From positions 1 to 25,141 of the forward strand of contig NZ_DATJPM010000056.1 in the NCBI RefSeq assembly GCF_035506375.1: 25,141 nucleotides of DNA, read 5' to 3'. The notes below the pieces were generated by a model that made no database searches, was not told where the DNA came from, and saw only the letters and a list, made by a program, of their open reading frames with translations. Below are positions 14,708-22,083 of the stretch, piece by piece. The stretch is from Methanocella sp. (GTDB lineage Archaea; Halobacteriota; Methanocellia; Methanocellales; Methanocellaceae). The position numbers were made by a program, and so were the translations under genes. Within the stretch, counting starts at the first letter, position 1. The number at the start of each line of letters is the position of its first letter.

Positions 14708-15493
14708 TTATTTCATAATCCGGCCCTCAGAACCACATATAAAATAGCCTAGCGCCGTAATATTCATGTACATCTGTTGATGGGAATCGACGCTCCCGTC
14801 GGCGTTAAGGACGGAGGTCTCGAAGGTCGTTTGCACGTACGTCTTATTACTGGACGTATAGAGTTGCCAATAATTATCCAGCCGGACAATGGTCTTAACG
14901 AATTCGCCGTTCTCCGTGTTGATGTAATACCCGATCTTGTCGTGGAAAAGGTTCAACGTGCCCCGATCGATTGCGGCGGCAATGACGTCATCGTTAAAAC
15001 TCTGTCTCCACAGTACCTTATTGCCGCTTTTGTTGATCAGATACACGGTACTGGCATAAGGCGAATGATCGTAGTCGCTAAGGACGACGACGTTGGAGTA
15101 ATTATCTTCCGCGATTAGCGTTCCGGTGCCAGCGCCCGGTATCGGATAATTCAGGCCGGAGGGCATGTGAGCGCCCGTGCGAGAAGTATCAGGCAGCTGT
15201 ACGCTTTCATAAAAGAACAACGGAAGGACCAGGTAAGATAAAATGGACAGAACAATTAAGGTAAACAGTATGACACTGCCGGTTATCAGCAGTGCTGCAG
15301 GCTTATTCTTTTTTGCCAATAGCGCGCTGATCATGCTGCCGGCCAGCGGGCTGACTATCAGGGCAAGGGATGCGAATAGATAGAATTCCGAGCTGCTCTC
15401 GTGAAATATGGAAGTATAAGCGAGATAAGATGCAACGCCTAAAATGACACCGATAATTATTCCGGATATGACGGATATTATGTCAAGCTTCAT
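14708..15493 (-). CDS. Membrane protein with three N-terminal helices and an extracytoplasmic beta-rich domain
   Basis: From the ATG at 15493 the protein has 261 residues. Three membrane segments come first (VISGIIIGVILGVASYLAY, YLFASLALIVSPLAGSMISA, LITGSVILFTLIVLSILSYL). A C-terminal domain of about 155 residues follows, with short strand-like units (VVVLSDYDHSP, TVYLINKSGNKVLWRQSF, IGYYINTENGEFVKTI) reminiscent of beta-propeller blades. A longer frame opens at 15610, but that ATG sits in the loop of the preceding gene's terminator and upstream of the TATA-like sequences, so I reject it. Function is unknown. Confidence 0.65.
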   Translation of the reverse strand: MKLDIISVISGIIIGVILGVASYLAYTSIFHESSSEFYLFASLALIVSPLAGSMISALLAKKNKPAALLITGSVILFTLIVLSILSYLVLPLFFYESVQLPDTSRTGAHMPSGLNYPIPGAGTGTLIAEDNYSNVVVLSDYDHSPYASTVYLINKSGNKVLWRQSFNDDVIAAAIDRGTLNLFHDKIGYYINTENGEFVKTIVRLDNYWQLYTSSNKTYVQTTFETSVLNADGSVDSHQQMYMNITALGYFICGSEGRIMK

Positions 15494-15572
15494 GTTTTTT
15501 ATCAGGTCCAACGCTTTCACCTCTGTGGAAAAGTGACAACGGGGACTCCCGGATCTTGTCGGCCATAACAAG

Positions 15573-15600
15573 ATAAGATATAAAGAAGATATAAAAAATG
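15573..15600 (-). promoter_or_regulatory. TATA-like tandem for the membrane-protein gene
   Basis: On the minus strand TTTTTTATATCTTC and CTTTATATCTTATC lie about 80-105 nt upstream of the ATG at 15493. They overlap the T-run of the reductase terminator. Confidence 0.35.
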
Positions 15601-15618
15601 TTTCCGCCATCGGGCGGA
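15596..15618 (-). terminator. Intrinsic terminator of the aldo/keto reductase gene
   Basis: On the minus strand TCCGCC-CGAT-GGCGGA (15618-15603) forms a 6-bp stem with a tetraloop and is followed by AACATTTTTTAT. It starts about 18 nt after the stop codon. Confidence 0.65.
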
Positions 15619-15635
15619 TAGCGGAGCTTTATAGC

Positions 15636-16868
15636 TTATGTCCGGGCCTTCTTGAGGTTCTTCTTCCGCTCCCTGTTCATGTAGAAGTTCATCACCGGCC
15701 TCATGATGCCGAACATGACCTTCGAGGTCGGGTTTTCCATCGCCTTGCTCGCATCCTTGAGCTGCGCCGGGATGTCGATGTGCTGGGTGCATACTTTGAC
15801 GCACTTGCCGCAGCTCTTACATTGGGACGCGAACCCCTTCGGGCTGCTCCCGTCGAGGCCGCCGCCCACATTGATCATGTAATTAATCCGGGCCATCATA
15901 GGGTTCCCGAGGGCCGTATTATTATACGCCTCGAAGCAGGCCGGTATGTTGACGCCGGCGGGGCACGGCATGCAGTACTGGCAGCCCGTGCAGCCAACCT
16001 TCAGTCTCTTGCGGTAGGTCTCCTTCACGCGCTCGATGATCGCCATATCCTTATCCGAAAGCGAGTTCGGTAAGGCATCGTTCGCGATGCGCAGGTTCTC
16101 CTCGATATGCGCCTCCACGTTCATTCCCGAGAGAACGACGGTCACTTCGGGATGATTCCAGACCCATCTCAGCGCCCATTCTGCCGGCGTTCTTTTTACT
16201 TCAGACTCATCCCAGATCGCCTGGATTTCGGCCGGCGGAGCCCTGGCCAGGCTGCCTCCCCGGAGGGGCTCCATGATAATAACACCGAGGCCCTTCGAGG
16301 CGGCATACTTCAGCCCTTCCTTTCCGGCCTGGTTGGTCTCGTCCAGGATATTGTACTGGATCTGGCAGAACTCCCATTCGTACGCGTCCACGAGCTTCTT
16401 GAACTCTGGCGTGCTGGTATGGGACGAGAAGCCCATATGCCTTATCCTGCCGTCGGCTTTTGCTTTCGTTATGAAGTCGATGGCCCCAAGGCTCTTGAAC
16501 TTCTCCCACGCGGCCAGGTTGAGATTGTGGAGCAGGTAATAATCGACATGGTCCGTTTTCAGCTTCTGGAGCTGGACGTCGAGGAGTTTATCCATGTCTT
16601 CCCGTTTCTGGACCTGGGAATACGGCAGCTTCGTCGCTATCTTTACTTTCTCGCGGTAACCATCCTGCAGCGCCTTGCCCACGACCGTCTCGCTTCCAGG
16701 ATATAATAGCGCTGTGTCCAGGTAGTTCACGCCGTTATCGATGGCGTAGCGGAGCTGCTTTATAGAACGTTCTTCATCGGTGCCCACGCCTTTCCTCGGG
16801 AGCCGCATGCACCCAAAGCCCAGGGCGGACAGACTGTCGCCCGTGCTTTTCATTATCCTGTACTGCAT
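15636..16868 (-). CDS. Aldo/keto reductase with C-terminal 4Fe-4S ferredoxin-like domain
   Basis: This 410-residue enzyme joins an aldo/keto reductase barrel to an iron-sulfur tail, a fusion common in anaerobes. The catalytic tetrad is visible as Asp51 (NYLDTA), Tyr56 (LLYPG), Lys80 (ATKLP) and His114 (LLHNL). The tail holds Cys293, 296, 299 and 302 (CTGCQYCMPC) plus Cys311, and then Cys350, 353, 356 and 360 (CKSCGKCVKVC), enough for two clusters. It may reduce carbonyls with NADPH or with electrons from ferredoxin; the substrate is unknown. A strong CAGGAGGA ribosome site precedes the ATG. A 14-bp palindrome near the promoter suggests repression. Confidence 0.92.
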   Translation of the reverse strand: MQYRIMKSTGDSLSALGFGCMRLPRKGVGTDEERSIKQLRYAIDNGVNYLDTALLYPGSETVVGKALQDGYREKVKIATKLPYSQVQKREDMDKLLDVQLQKLKTDHVDYYLLHNLNLAAWEKFKSLGAIDFITKAKADGRIRHMGFSSHTSTPEFKKLVDAYEWEFCQIQYNILDETNQAGKEGLKYAASKGLGVIIMEPLRGGSLARAPPAEIQAIWDESEVKRTPAEWALRWVWNHPEVTVVLSGMNVEAHIEENLRIANDALPNSLSDKDMAIIERVKETYRKRLKVGCTGCQYCMPCPAGVNIPACFEAYNNTALGNPMMARINYMINVGGGLDGSSPKGFASQCKSCGKCVKVCTQHIDIPAQLKDASKAMENPTSKVMFGIMRPVMNFYMNRERKKNLKKART

Positions 16869-16902
16869 CCTTTTTTCCTCCTGTTAGGCAAAAAGATCAA
16901 TG

Positions 16903-16916
16903 TAATATCGATATTA
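16903..16916. promoter_or_regulatory. Perfect 14-bp palindrome at the reductase transcription start, likely operator
   Basis: TAATATCGATATTA is a perfect palindrome. It lies about 25 nt downstream of a TATA-like CTTTATGTAAT (16935-16945, minus strand), so it would overlap the start of transcription, where a dimeric repressor would block the gene. Confidence 0.45.
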
Positions 16917-16978
16917 GGTGAACGTATCGCTTAATTACATAAAGCTTTTCTCGCTATGCCCGATGCGAATATTTAAGT

Positions 16979-16988
16979 CCTATAAAAC
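16979..16988 (+). promoter_or_regulatory. TATA box of tRNA-Leu
   Basis: CCTATAAAAC is centred about 27 nt before the tRNA 5' end. A second TATA-like sequence, AATATTTAAGT, lies at about 16967-16977. Confidence 0.5.
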
Positions 16989-17009
16989 GTCATAAGAGAA
17001 CGCCATTTT

Positions 17010-17094
17010 GCGGGGATTGCCAAGCCAGGTCAAAGGCGTAGGGCTTAGGACCCTATCTCGTAGGAGTTCGTGCGTTCGAATCGCACTCCCCGCA
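17010..17094 (+). tRNA. tRNA-Leu (TAG)
   Basis: This is an 85-nt class II tRNA with a long variable arm. Acceptor GCGGGGA/TCCCCGC, D-stem GCC/GGC, anticodon stem TAGGG/CCCTA with loop CTTAGGA (anticodon TAG), variable arm TCTCGTAGGAGTTC, T-arm GTGCG-TTCGAAT-CGCAC, discriminator A, no CCA. No intron. Confidence 0.95.
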
Positions 17095-17109
17095 CCTGGT
17101 ATAAGGCTG

Positions 17110-17340
17110 TCATTTTTGAATCGATAAGATATCCTCGATCTTGTTTTCCATATATTTATAAGAATCATAAACGCCCTGGTTATAGAACTCCGGCGCCAGC
17201 TCTTCGATGATGAAGTCCAGCAACAGGCCCGCTGCCAGGTCGCCGATCTCTTCTTCCCTTTCCGTTAAAAAATATTTCTTTATCGAAAGGATAAACTCGT
17301 TTCTTTTCTCTTTTGTCAGTTTAAATTTGCTGTTCTTCAT
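17110..17340 (-). CDS. DUF2164 family small protein
   Basis: This 76-residue protein matches the DUF2164 pattern: KLTKEKRNEFILSIKKYF, then EEIGDLAAGLLLDFIIEELA and FYNQGVYDSYKYMENKIEDI. The family is widespread, all-helical and uncharacterised. I chose the ATG at 17340 (MKNSKFKLT) because the family core begins right after it; the longer frame overlaps the upstream gene's 3' end. It lies 16 nt after the upstream minus-strand gene, so the two are probably co-transcribed. Confidence 0.82.
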   Translation of the reverse strand: MKNSKFKLTKEKRNEFILSIKKYFLTEREEEIGDLAAGLLLDFIIEELAPEFYNQGVYDSYKYMENKIEDILSIQK

Positions 17341-17356
17341 AAGATAACTACCAGGA

Positions 17357-17695
17357 TTACCTTCTTTCGAGTCCCAGGATCGCGTGCCTGCGGGTGATGC
17401 CCAGCGCCACGTCATGGGGCGTATCGCCGACTATGACCTCGCCGAAGAGCGGCTCGCTGATAAAATGGACCTTACCGCCGTCGGTGACCCGGAATATCTT
17501 CTTGCCCTCGTGCACCATGACCTCGGCCCGCGTGTCGCCGGCAGCCTTTTTTGCGTCGATGCTCTTCTTTACCTCGTCGACCGTCTTGCCGTGGATGGGC
17601 TCTCCGAAGACAGGATCGGTCTTATAGAATGTCTGGCCCCGGGCGTCCACCCGATAAATGTTAACATCGCCGTGCGTGTCGACTTGCGTCCTCAT
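17357..17695 (-). CDS. Unknown protein made of two repeated about 40-residue units
   Basis: This 112-residue protein has an internal duplication. IYRVDARGQTFYKTDPVFGE followed by PIHGKTVDEVKKSID aligns with IFRVTDGGKVHFISEPLFGE followed by VIVGDTPHDVALGIT. Each unit looks like several beta strands followed by a helix. A TATA-like box (TTATTTAAATAA, about 17719-17730, minus strand) predicts a start near 17698, so I favour the ATG at 17695 (MRTQVDTHG). An ATG four codons upstream (17707) is possible. It is followed by the DUF2164 gene. No family is recognised. Confidence 0.7.
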   Translation of the reverse strand: MRTQVDTHGDVNIYRVDARGQTFYKTDPVFGEPIHGKTVDEVKKSIDAKKAAGDTRAEVMVHEGKKIFRVTDGGKVHFISEPLFGEVIVGDTPHDVALGITRRHAILGLERR

Positions 17696-17762
17696 CCGAG
17701 ATACCATAAGTCCAGTAATTATTTAAATAAGTATTGAGACGCAGGCGGGCTCAAAGACACGG

Positions 17763-18578
17763 CTATATATCGCCGAAAACGGACCGGGTCAGGCGCTCGA
17801 CGAAGCTCTCCTTCTTCGGGCTGAGCAGTGGATGGGCCGGCGGCATATTCTGCTGCTGGGCCTGGTCGAACTTCTCGCCCGACAGCCTGGCTGCCAGAGC
17901 TTTGTAGCCCCTCGACGCGGGGCTCTCGGGATAACGGATAACCACGGGCGTCTTGAACGCAGTGGCCGTGCGGACGTTCGAGTCCTCGGGTATGACCGCG
18001 AGCACGGGGGCGTTCATGACCTGGCCGATGCTCTGGACCGTCTGGGAAGCCCGGTATGGCGGGACCCGGTTAAGGACAATGCCGCCGAGGGTGCCGCCGA
18101 CGATGTCTATGACCGCCTCCACTTTCGCGGCGTCCAGCATGGAGGACAGCTCGGGGTTGACGACGAGCAATACCTCGTCCGCTATGGCGAGAGGTATGAC
18201 GCCGTCCTTGTTTATGCCGGCAGGAGCGTCGATTATCACGTAGTCCGCGTCCTTCACCAGCTCGCTCATGACGAACTGAAGCCGGTCGGGGTCTGCACCC
18301 TGGAAACCGCGGAGAGAAATGCCGCTGGGTACGACTTTTAAGCCGGTGGGAAGCTCGTAGACGGCCTGCGAAACCTCCGCCTCGCCGGCGAGGACCTCGT
18401 GGAGCGTGATATTGGTCCTCTCCAGGCCCAGCACGAGGCCGAGGTTGGCCATGCCTATGTCCGCGTCCAGAATAACCGTTTTCTTGCCGAGGAGGGCCAG
18501 AGCCGTGCCGAGGTTGACCACCGTCATGGTCTTCCCCGTGCCGCCTTTGCCGGAGGCGACCGTGTATACTCTGGTCAT
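17763..18578 (-). CDS. MinD/ParA-family P-loop ATPase
   Basis: This 271-residue member of the MinD/ParA family has a deviant Walker A motif KGGTGKT (11-17), switch I DADIGMANLG (38-47) and Walker B-like YVIIDAPAG (113-121). The last residues (KESFVERLTRSVFGDI) form an amphipathic helix like the membrane-targeting tail of MinD, so the protein likely cycles on and off the membrane. I chose the ATG at 18578 (MTRVYTVASG) because CAGGAGCAG lies just upstream; the longer frame starts before that site. Archaeal MinD homologues organise surface or motility structures, but the job here is unknown. Neighbours are a Cys-rich protein and a tail-anchored HEAT protein. Confidence 0.9.
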   Translation of the reverse strand: MTRVYTVASGKGGTGKTMTVVNLGTALALLGKKTVILDADIGMANLGLVLGLERTNITLHEVLAGEAEVSQAVYELPTGLKVVPSGISLRGFQGADPDRLQFVMSELVKDADYVIIDAPAGINKDGVIPLAIADEVLLVVNPELSSMLDAAKVEAVIDIVGGTLGGIVLNRVPPYRASQTVQSIGQVMNAPVLAVIPEDSNVRTATAFKTPVVIRYPESPASRGYKALAARLSGEKFDQAQQQNMPPAHPLLSPKKESFVERLTRSVFGDI

Positions 18579-18705
18579 GAAAAACTGCTCCTGATCAATA
18601 CCACCCTTTTTATTTTTAAGCCCCACTACTAAATAACCTCATAATTTTAGGCCATTACTCAATGCTATGTGATGGTTCAAATCATTTATAATTTATGGGC
18701 TTCTT

Positions 18706-19116
18706 TTAATACAGGTCGTAGCGGTCTTCCGGAGCGGGTATTGATGTCTCCTCCCTCGGCTCCTGCCGGGGCCGCCTGTACCTGACATCGATGGAAAATC
18801 TCGCTTTACAACATTTGCCTCTCCTGTTCTGCTCCCGGCAGACCGGGCAGGATAAGTCCCCCTCCAAGTGCTTCCGCCGCCTCTTATAGGCCATGGCAAT
18901 GATGTCCCGGACATAGAATACGCCTTCGCAGTCGACGTCGGCACAGGGCACGAAGGTCGTCGAAAGGGTGTTGCCAAGGCGGTAAAAATAGGTGCGTTCG
19001 GCCTTTGTGCGGTCATAATAGCTCTCCTGCTCGATATACCCCTCGATATCATCGATATCCGGGAAGTCCTCGGCCAGGTCAATATCTTCATATACGTCCG
19101 GATTATCGTCGGCCAT
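18706..19116 (-). CDS. Cys-rich, probably zinc-binding protein of unknown function
   Basis: This 136-residue protein has a very acidic N terminus (DVYEDIDLAEDFPDIDDIEG), then a Cys-containing core. C-x4-C appears in PCADVDCEGVF, CPVC follows in DLSCPVCREQ, and KCCKARF comes after, enough for one or two zinc sites. The C-terminal part is basic (YRRPRQEPREE). I chose the ATG at 19116 (MADDNPD) because GGAG stands 6 nt before it; that GGAG overlaps another in-frame ATG at 19128. The acidic-zinc-basic layout suggests a nucleic-acid or protein adaptor. It lies between the MinD-like gene and the large HEAT gene on the same strand. Confidence 0.65.
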   Translation of the reverse strand: MADDNPDVYEDIDLAEDFPDIDDIEGYIEQESYYDRTKAERTYFYRLGNTLSTTFVPCADVDCEGVFYVRDIIAMAYKRRRKHLEGDLSCPVCREQNRRGKCCKARFSIDVRYRRPRQEPREETSIPAPEDRYDLY

Positions 19117-19186
19117 GCCTAACTCCATATACCAGGACGACCGCGATATGCTAAAATATTGTCAGCGAATAAACCGGGTAAAAAGC

Positions 19187-21226
19187 TTAAAGGACGCCCG
19201 TGCCGATCAGGGCATCCGTCAGCGAGGGGTTAAGCCAGCTTATGGGCAGCTTAAACGGCAGGGGCACGATGTCGAACTTATTGAGGGCGAGGACGATGAT
19301 CGCCACGACGATGATTATTATGATAGCCATGGTCAGGTACTCGAGGTTGCTTGGGTTATTTGTCTCCTCGGTTATGTCCGTGATCTCCGCTTTTAAGACC
19401 GGCGGCGCAACGTTCGCGTCCTTCAGCATCCTGTCCAGCACGAGCTGGATCTGGGAGATGCCGTTCTTGCTGATCATGATGATCTTGAAGAACAGGTCGG
19501 ACTTTTCCTCGTTCGAGAGCTTCATGCGGCTGGCGAGGCTCTTCAGGCACGACTCCACGACCCTGTAATCGTCGTAGATGCCCGTGTCGAGGCGGGCGAC
19601 CTCGGTGGAGAGCCGGTAGGCGAAGGCGACGGACTCGGTGTCGTTGCGCTGCTGGAACGACCGGATGAGCGCGTCGATCTTATCCTGTATCATGCCGATG
19701 TCGGCATGCAGCGTGGGCTGCTCCTTAGATGCGGGCTTCTTTGGCTCTTCGGCCTGGTAAAAGTCGTCCAGGAAGGGCTCCATCTGCTTACAGTAATCCA
19801 TGTAGCCCCGGAAGTTCCCGATAAAGTCGAATCCCCGATCCTCGTAAGCGCCCTGGAGGACCTTGAGCAGCTTGTCCATGAGGAAGACGATCTCCTTCTT
19901 ATTGCTCGACCTCTCGGCTTCCTTCTTCATGTCCAGGATGTCTCTCTCGATGTAATTCATGATCTCCGAGGACTTGGACGTCATCAGCTTCAGGTAGGAG
20001 CCGTAGAACAGGCGGAACGCCCGCGAGGCCGCATTATCCCTCTCGATGATGGAGAGGTCGAAGCACTTGACCCCCGTGCCGACGTTCGTCTTGAACACGG
20101 CGACATCGGTGGTCATGGCACGCTCGATGTATATCTTGCCGAGCGAGTAGAGCGTTTCGTACGAGAGCAGCATATGGGGCTTGAGCTGGTCGCCAAGCTC
20201 GTCTAAAAATTTGCCCGCGGACGCCCGGTCCTGGATAGTGTTATAGGACGAGGCCGTGATGTTCGCCAGGGCGATGGCTGACCAGGCCTTGACGCTGTCG
20301 TCGGGCGTGGATATGTAAATGTCATATAATGGACTAAAGGAGTCTTTTCTTCCGGCGATGCCGAGCGCATAGATGATCTCTTCGCTGGCCTGGGGGCCGC
20401 GCATCTTCAGCGTTTTCAGCAAGGCCGCCTCGGCTTCCGGCCCGATCTGGGCCAGGCTGTATGCGGCGATCCACTTCAGCTCGCTATCCTTGTTATCCAG
20501 CAGCCTTACCAGCGCCGGAATGGACACCCGGCCGGTCTTGATGAGCGCGTCGCTGATCCGGGAGCGCATCTCCATGTCGGCCTTCGCGAGGTGATTGATC
20601 AGGGGCTGGATGGCCCGCTCATCGCCGATCTTGCCCAGCGCGTAGGCCGCGTTGGCCTGGACCCGGGTATCGTCGTTATCCAGGCATTTCACGAGCGGCT
20701 CCACCGTGGCGTAGCCGATCTCGTAGAGGCCGTTGATGGCAGGCATGTCCAGGTCGTAGCCCGTATACATGCCTATACTCTGGAAACGCTGGGTGAGCGC
20801 GTCGATGGCCTTCACGTCGTTCTTCTGCCGGATCTCGTTGGCGGCAAAGCGTACCGCATCCCCGTTATCGCTTTCCAGGAGGACTTTTACCAGATACGGC
20901 GATGCCTTCGCATAGTCCATCTGCCGGTAAGCCCAGGACGAATATTGCCTCACGTCTTTATCCGAGTCGGCGACGGCGTGGTAGACGAGCGCGGGAACGG
21001 CGAGCGGGTTCTTTGCCTTGCCCAGTGTTATTGCCGCATTGATACGGATGAGCCGGTCACTGTCATTTAGCGCATCGATGAGAGACGCGACGTATTCATC
21101 CTTCGGCTTTTCCTGTAGAACGCGGATGGCGCCCATTTTTAAAAGAACGTCCTTGCTTTTGAGAGCTTCCTGCAACTGTTCGCCTTTCCAGCTATTACCG
21201 GGATATTCCACCACTTCAGTCACCAC
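19187..21226 (-). CDS. Large tail-anchored HEAT-repeat protein
   Basis: This 679-residue protein is a HEAT/PBS-lyase-type solenoid in its N-terminal half. Repeats include SLIDALNDSDRLIRINAAIT, VEPLVKCLDNDDTRVQANAA and IPALVRLLDNKDSELKWIAA. A helical region follows (about 350-620, with a Lys/Pro-rich break near 490-500). One strong membrane segment, AIIIIIVVAIIVLAL (about 634-648), is followed by a 27-residue tail, so the bulk is probably cytoplasmic and anchored at the C terminus. The start is a GTG (21226 or the adjacent 21223); a TATA box (AATATAAAG, about 21243-21251) fits a leaderless transcript. It is probably a scaffold, possibly for the neighbouring MinD-like ATPase. Confidence 0.85.
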   Translation of the reverse strand: MVTEVVEYPGNSWKGEQLQEALKSKDVLLKMGAIRVLQEKPKDEYVASLIDALNDSDRLIRINAAITLGKAKNPLAVPALVYHAVADSDKDVRQYSSWAYRQMDYAKASPYLVKVLLESDNGDAVRFAANEIRQKNDVKAIDALTQRFQSIGMYTGYDLDMPAINGLYEIGYATVEPLVKCLDNDDTRVQANAAYALGKIGDERAIQPLINHLAKADMEMRSRISDALIKTGRVSIPALVRLLDNKDSELKWIAAYSLAQIGPEAEAALLKTLKMRGPQASEEIIYALGIAGRKDSFSPLYDIYISTPDDSVKAWSAIALANITASSYNTIQDRASAGKFLDELGDQLKPHMLLSYETLYSLGKIYIERAMTTDVAVFKTNVGTGVKCFDLSIIERDNAASRAFRLFYGSYLKLMTSKSSEIMNYIERDILDMKKEAERSSNKKEIVFLMDKLLKVLQGAYEDRGFDFIGNFRGYMDYCKQMEPFLDDFYQAEEPKKPASKEQPTLHADIGMIQDKIDALIRSFQQRNDTESVAFAYRLSTEVARLDTGIYDDYRVVESCLKSLASRMKLSNEEKSDLFFKIIMISKNGISQIQLVLDRMLKDANVAPPVLKAEITDITEETNNPSNLEYLTMAIIIIIVVAIIVLALNKFDIVPLPFKLPISWLNPSLTDALIGTGVL

Positions 21227-21357
21227 TCGATCAAACGTCTTTATATTGCCTTTCCCTATCCCCGTTTGCAGTTCAGGTATTTAAACTGCCTGGTATTAAA
21301 ACCTTCTTGTGACGGGCGACAAGTATATTTCCCGGAAGCAGCATTCTATCCTCCACT

Positions 21358-21627
21358 ATGGCAGACACCAGGGTAAAGAACAATGGTGATTTTGCAAAGC
21401 AGTTCCTCGTCACCCCCGAAGTCGTCAATTTCATCAACGAGCAGAGGCGGGACTACCGTGTCTGCACGTCCTGCGGCGGCCCGGTCCTTTTACCGATCGC
21501 GATCAAGAAGCCCAAGCCCAGCGACATTAAGATACCGGTAGGCAAGCATACGCTATATGTGTCCGCCACGCAGGCCCGGTACATCGACGTCATCGACGAT
21601 ACGATGCTCATGACCTATTTATACTAA
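21358..21627 (+). CDS. Small CxxC protein preceding archease and rtcB
   Basis: This 89-residue protein has one CTSCGG motif (Cys46 and Cys49 in YRVCTSCGGPV). This half zinc-ribbon could bind metal as a dimer. The rest is mixed helix and strand (LVTPEVVNFINEQRRDYR, then KHTLYVSATQARYIDVID). A TATA-like AAGTATATTT (about 21320-21329) fits a near-leaderless transcript. The stop is 22 nt before the archease gene, so it appears to be the first gene of the archease-RtcB operon. I do not recognise the family. The context suggests a role near RNA ligation, which is inference only. Confidence 0.75.
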   Translation: MADTRVKNNGDFAKQFLVTPEVVNFINEQRRDYRVCTSCGGPVLLPIAIKKPKPSDIKIPVGKHTLYVSATQARYIDVIDDTMLMTYLY

Positions 21628-21649
21628 GCATCGCTTACTTTTTCTCATC

Positions 21650-22069
21650 ATGGATTTCCAGTATATCGAGCACACGGCGGACGCCGAGTTCATCGCCTAT
21701 GGGCGGACGGAGGACGAGGCCTTCGTGAACGCGGCACGGGCCATGTCAAGCCTTATTATCGACCCGGCGAATGTCCGGCCGGAAATAGAAAAAAGCGTCG
21801 AGCTGCAGAGCGACGCGCTCGATACGCTGCTCTACGACTGGCTGTCCGAGCTACTATACGTCTTCGAAGTGGACCGCATCGTATTCAGCCGGTTCGAGGC
21901 GCACGTCGAGCAGCAAAGGTGCACCTTTAAGTTAAAAGCGAAGGTGTTCGGGGAAAGCATAGCGCGCCATCCCGACGTTTTCATGCACATCAAAGCCGTG
22001 ACTTTCCACGACCTGCGCTTTGAAAAAAAGGATAACGTATATGAGGCACAAGTACTATTGGACATTTAA
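21650..22069 (+). CDS. Archease, activator of RtcB RNA ligase
   Basis: This 139-residue protein is of the usual archease length. Signatures are the N-terminal YIEHTADAEFIAYGRTEDEAF with conserved His and Asp, the central LLYDWLSELLYVFEVD and the C-terminal TFHDLRFEKK ending in VLLDI with a terminal acidic residue. Archease binds metal and speeds formation of the RtcB-guanylate intermediate, allowing multiple turnover and wider nucleotide use. It is cytoplasmic. It is followed after 14 nt by rtcB, the expected partner, and preceded by the small CxxC protein. Confidence 0.95.
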   Translation: MDFQYIEHTADAEFIAYGRTEDEAFVNAARAMSSLIIDPANVRPEIEKSVELQSDALDTLLYDWLSELLYVFEVDRIVFSRFEAHVEQQRCTFKLKAKVFGESIARHPDVFMHIKAVTFHDLRFEKKDNVYEAQVLLDI

Positions 22070-22083
22070 CCGGATGATAATGC

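Noticed and set aside
15494..15610. N-terminal extension of the three-helix membrane protein
   Set aside because: Its ATG sits in the loop of the upstream gene's terminator and before the TATA-like sequences, so it is unlikely to be transcribed as coding leader.
16107..16706. 199-codon plus-strand open frame
   Set aside because: It is antisense to the aldo/keto reductase, whose catalytic and Fe-S motifs are all intact on the minus strand.
19706..20206. 166-codon plus-strand open frame
   Set aside because: It is antisense to the HEAT-repeat gene; high GC third positions keep antisense frames open in this genome.
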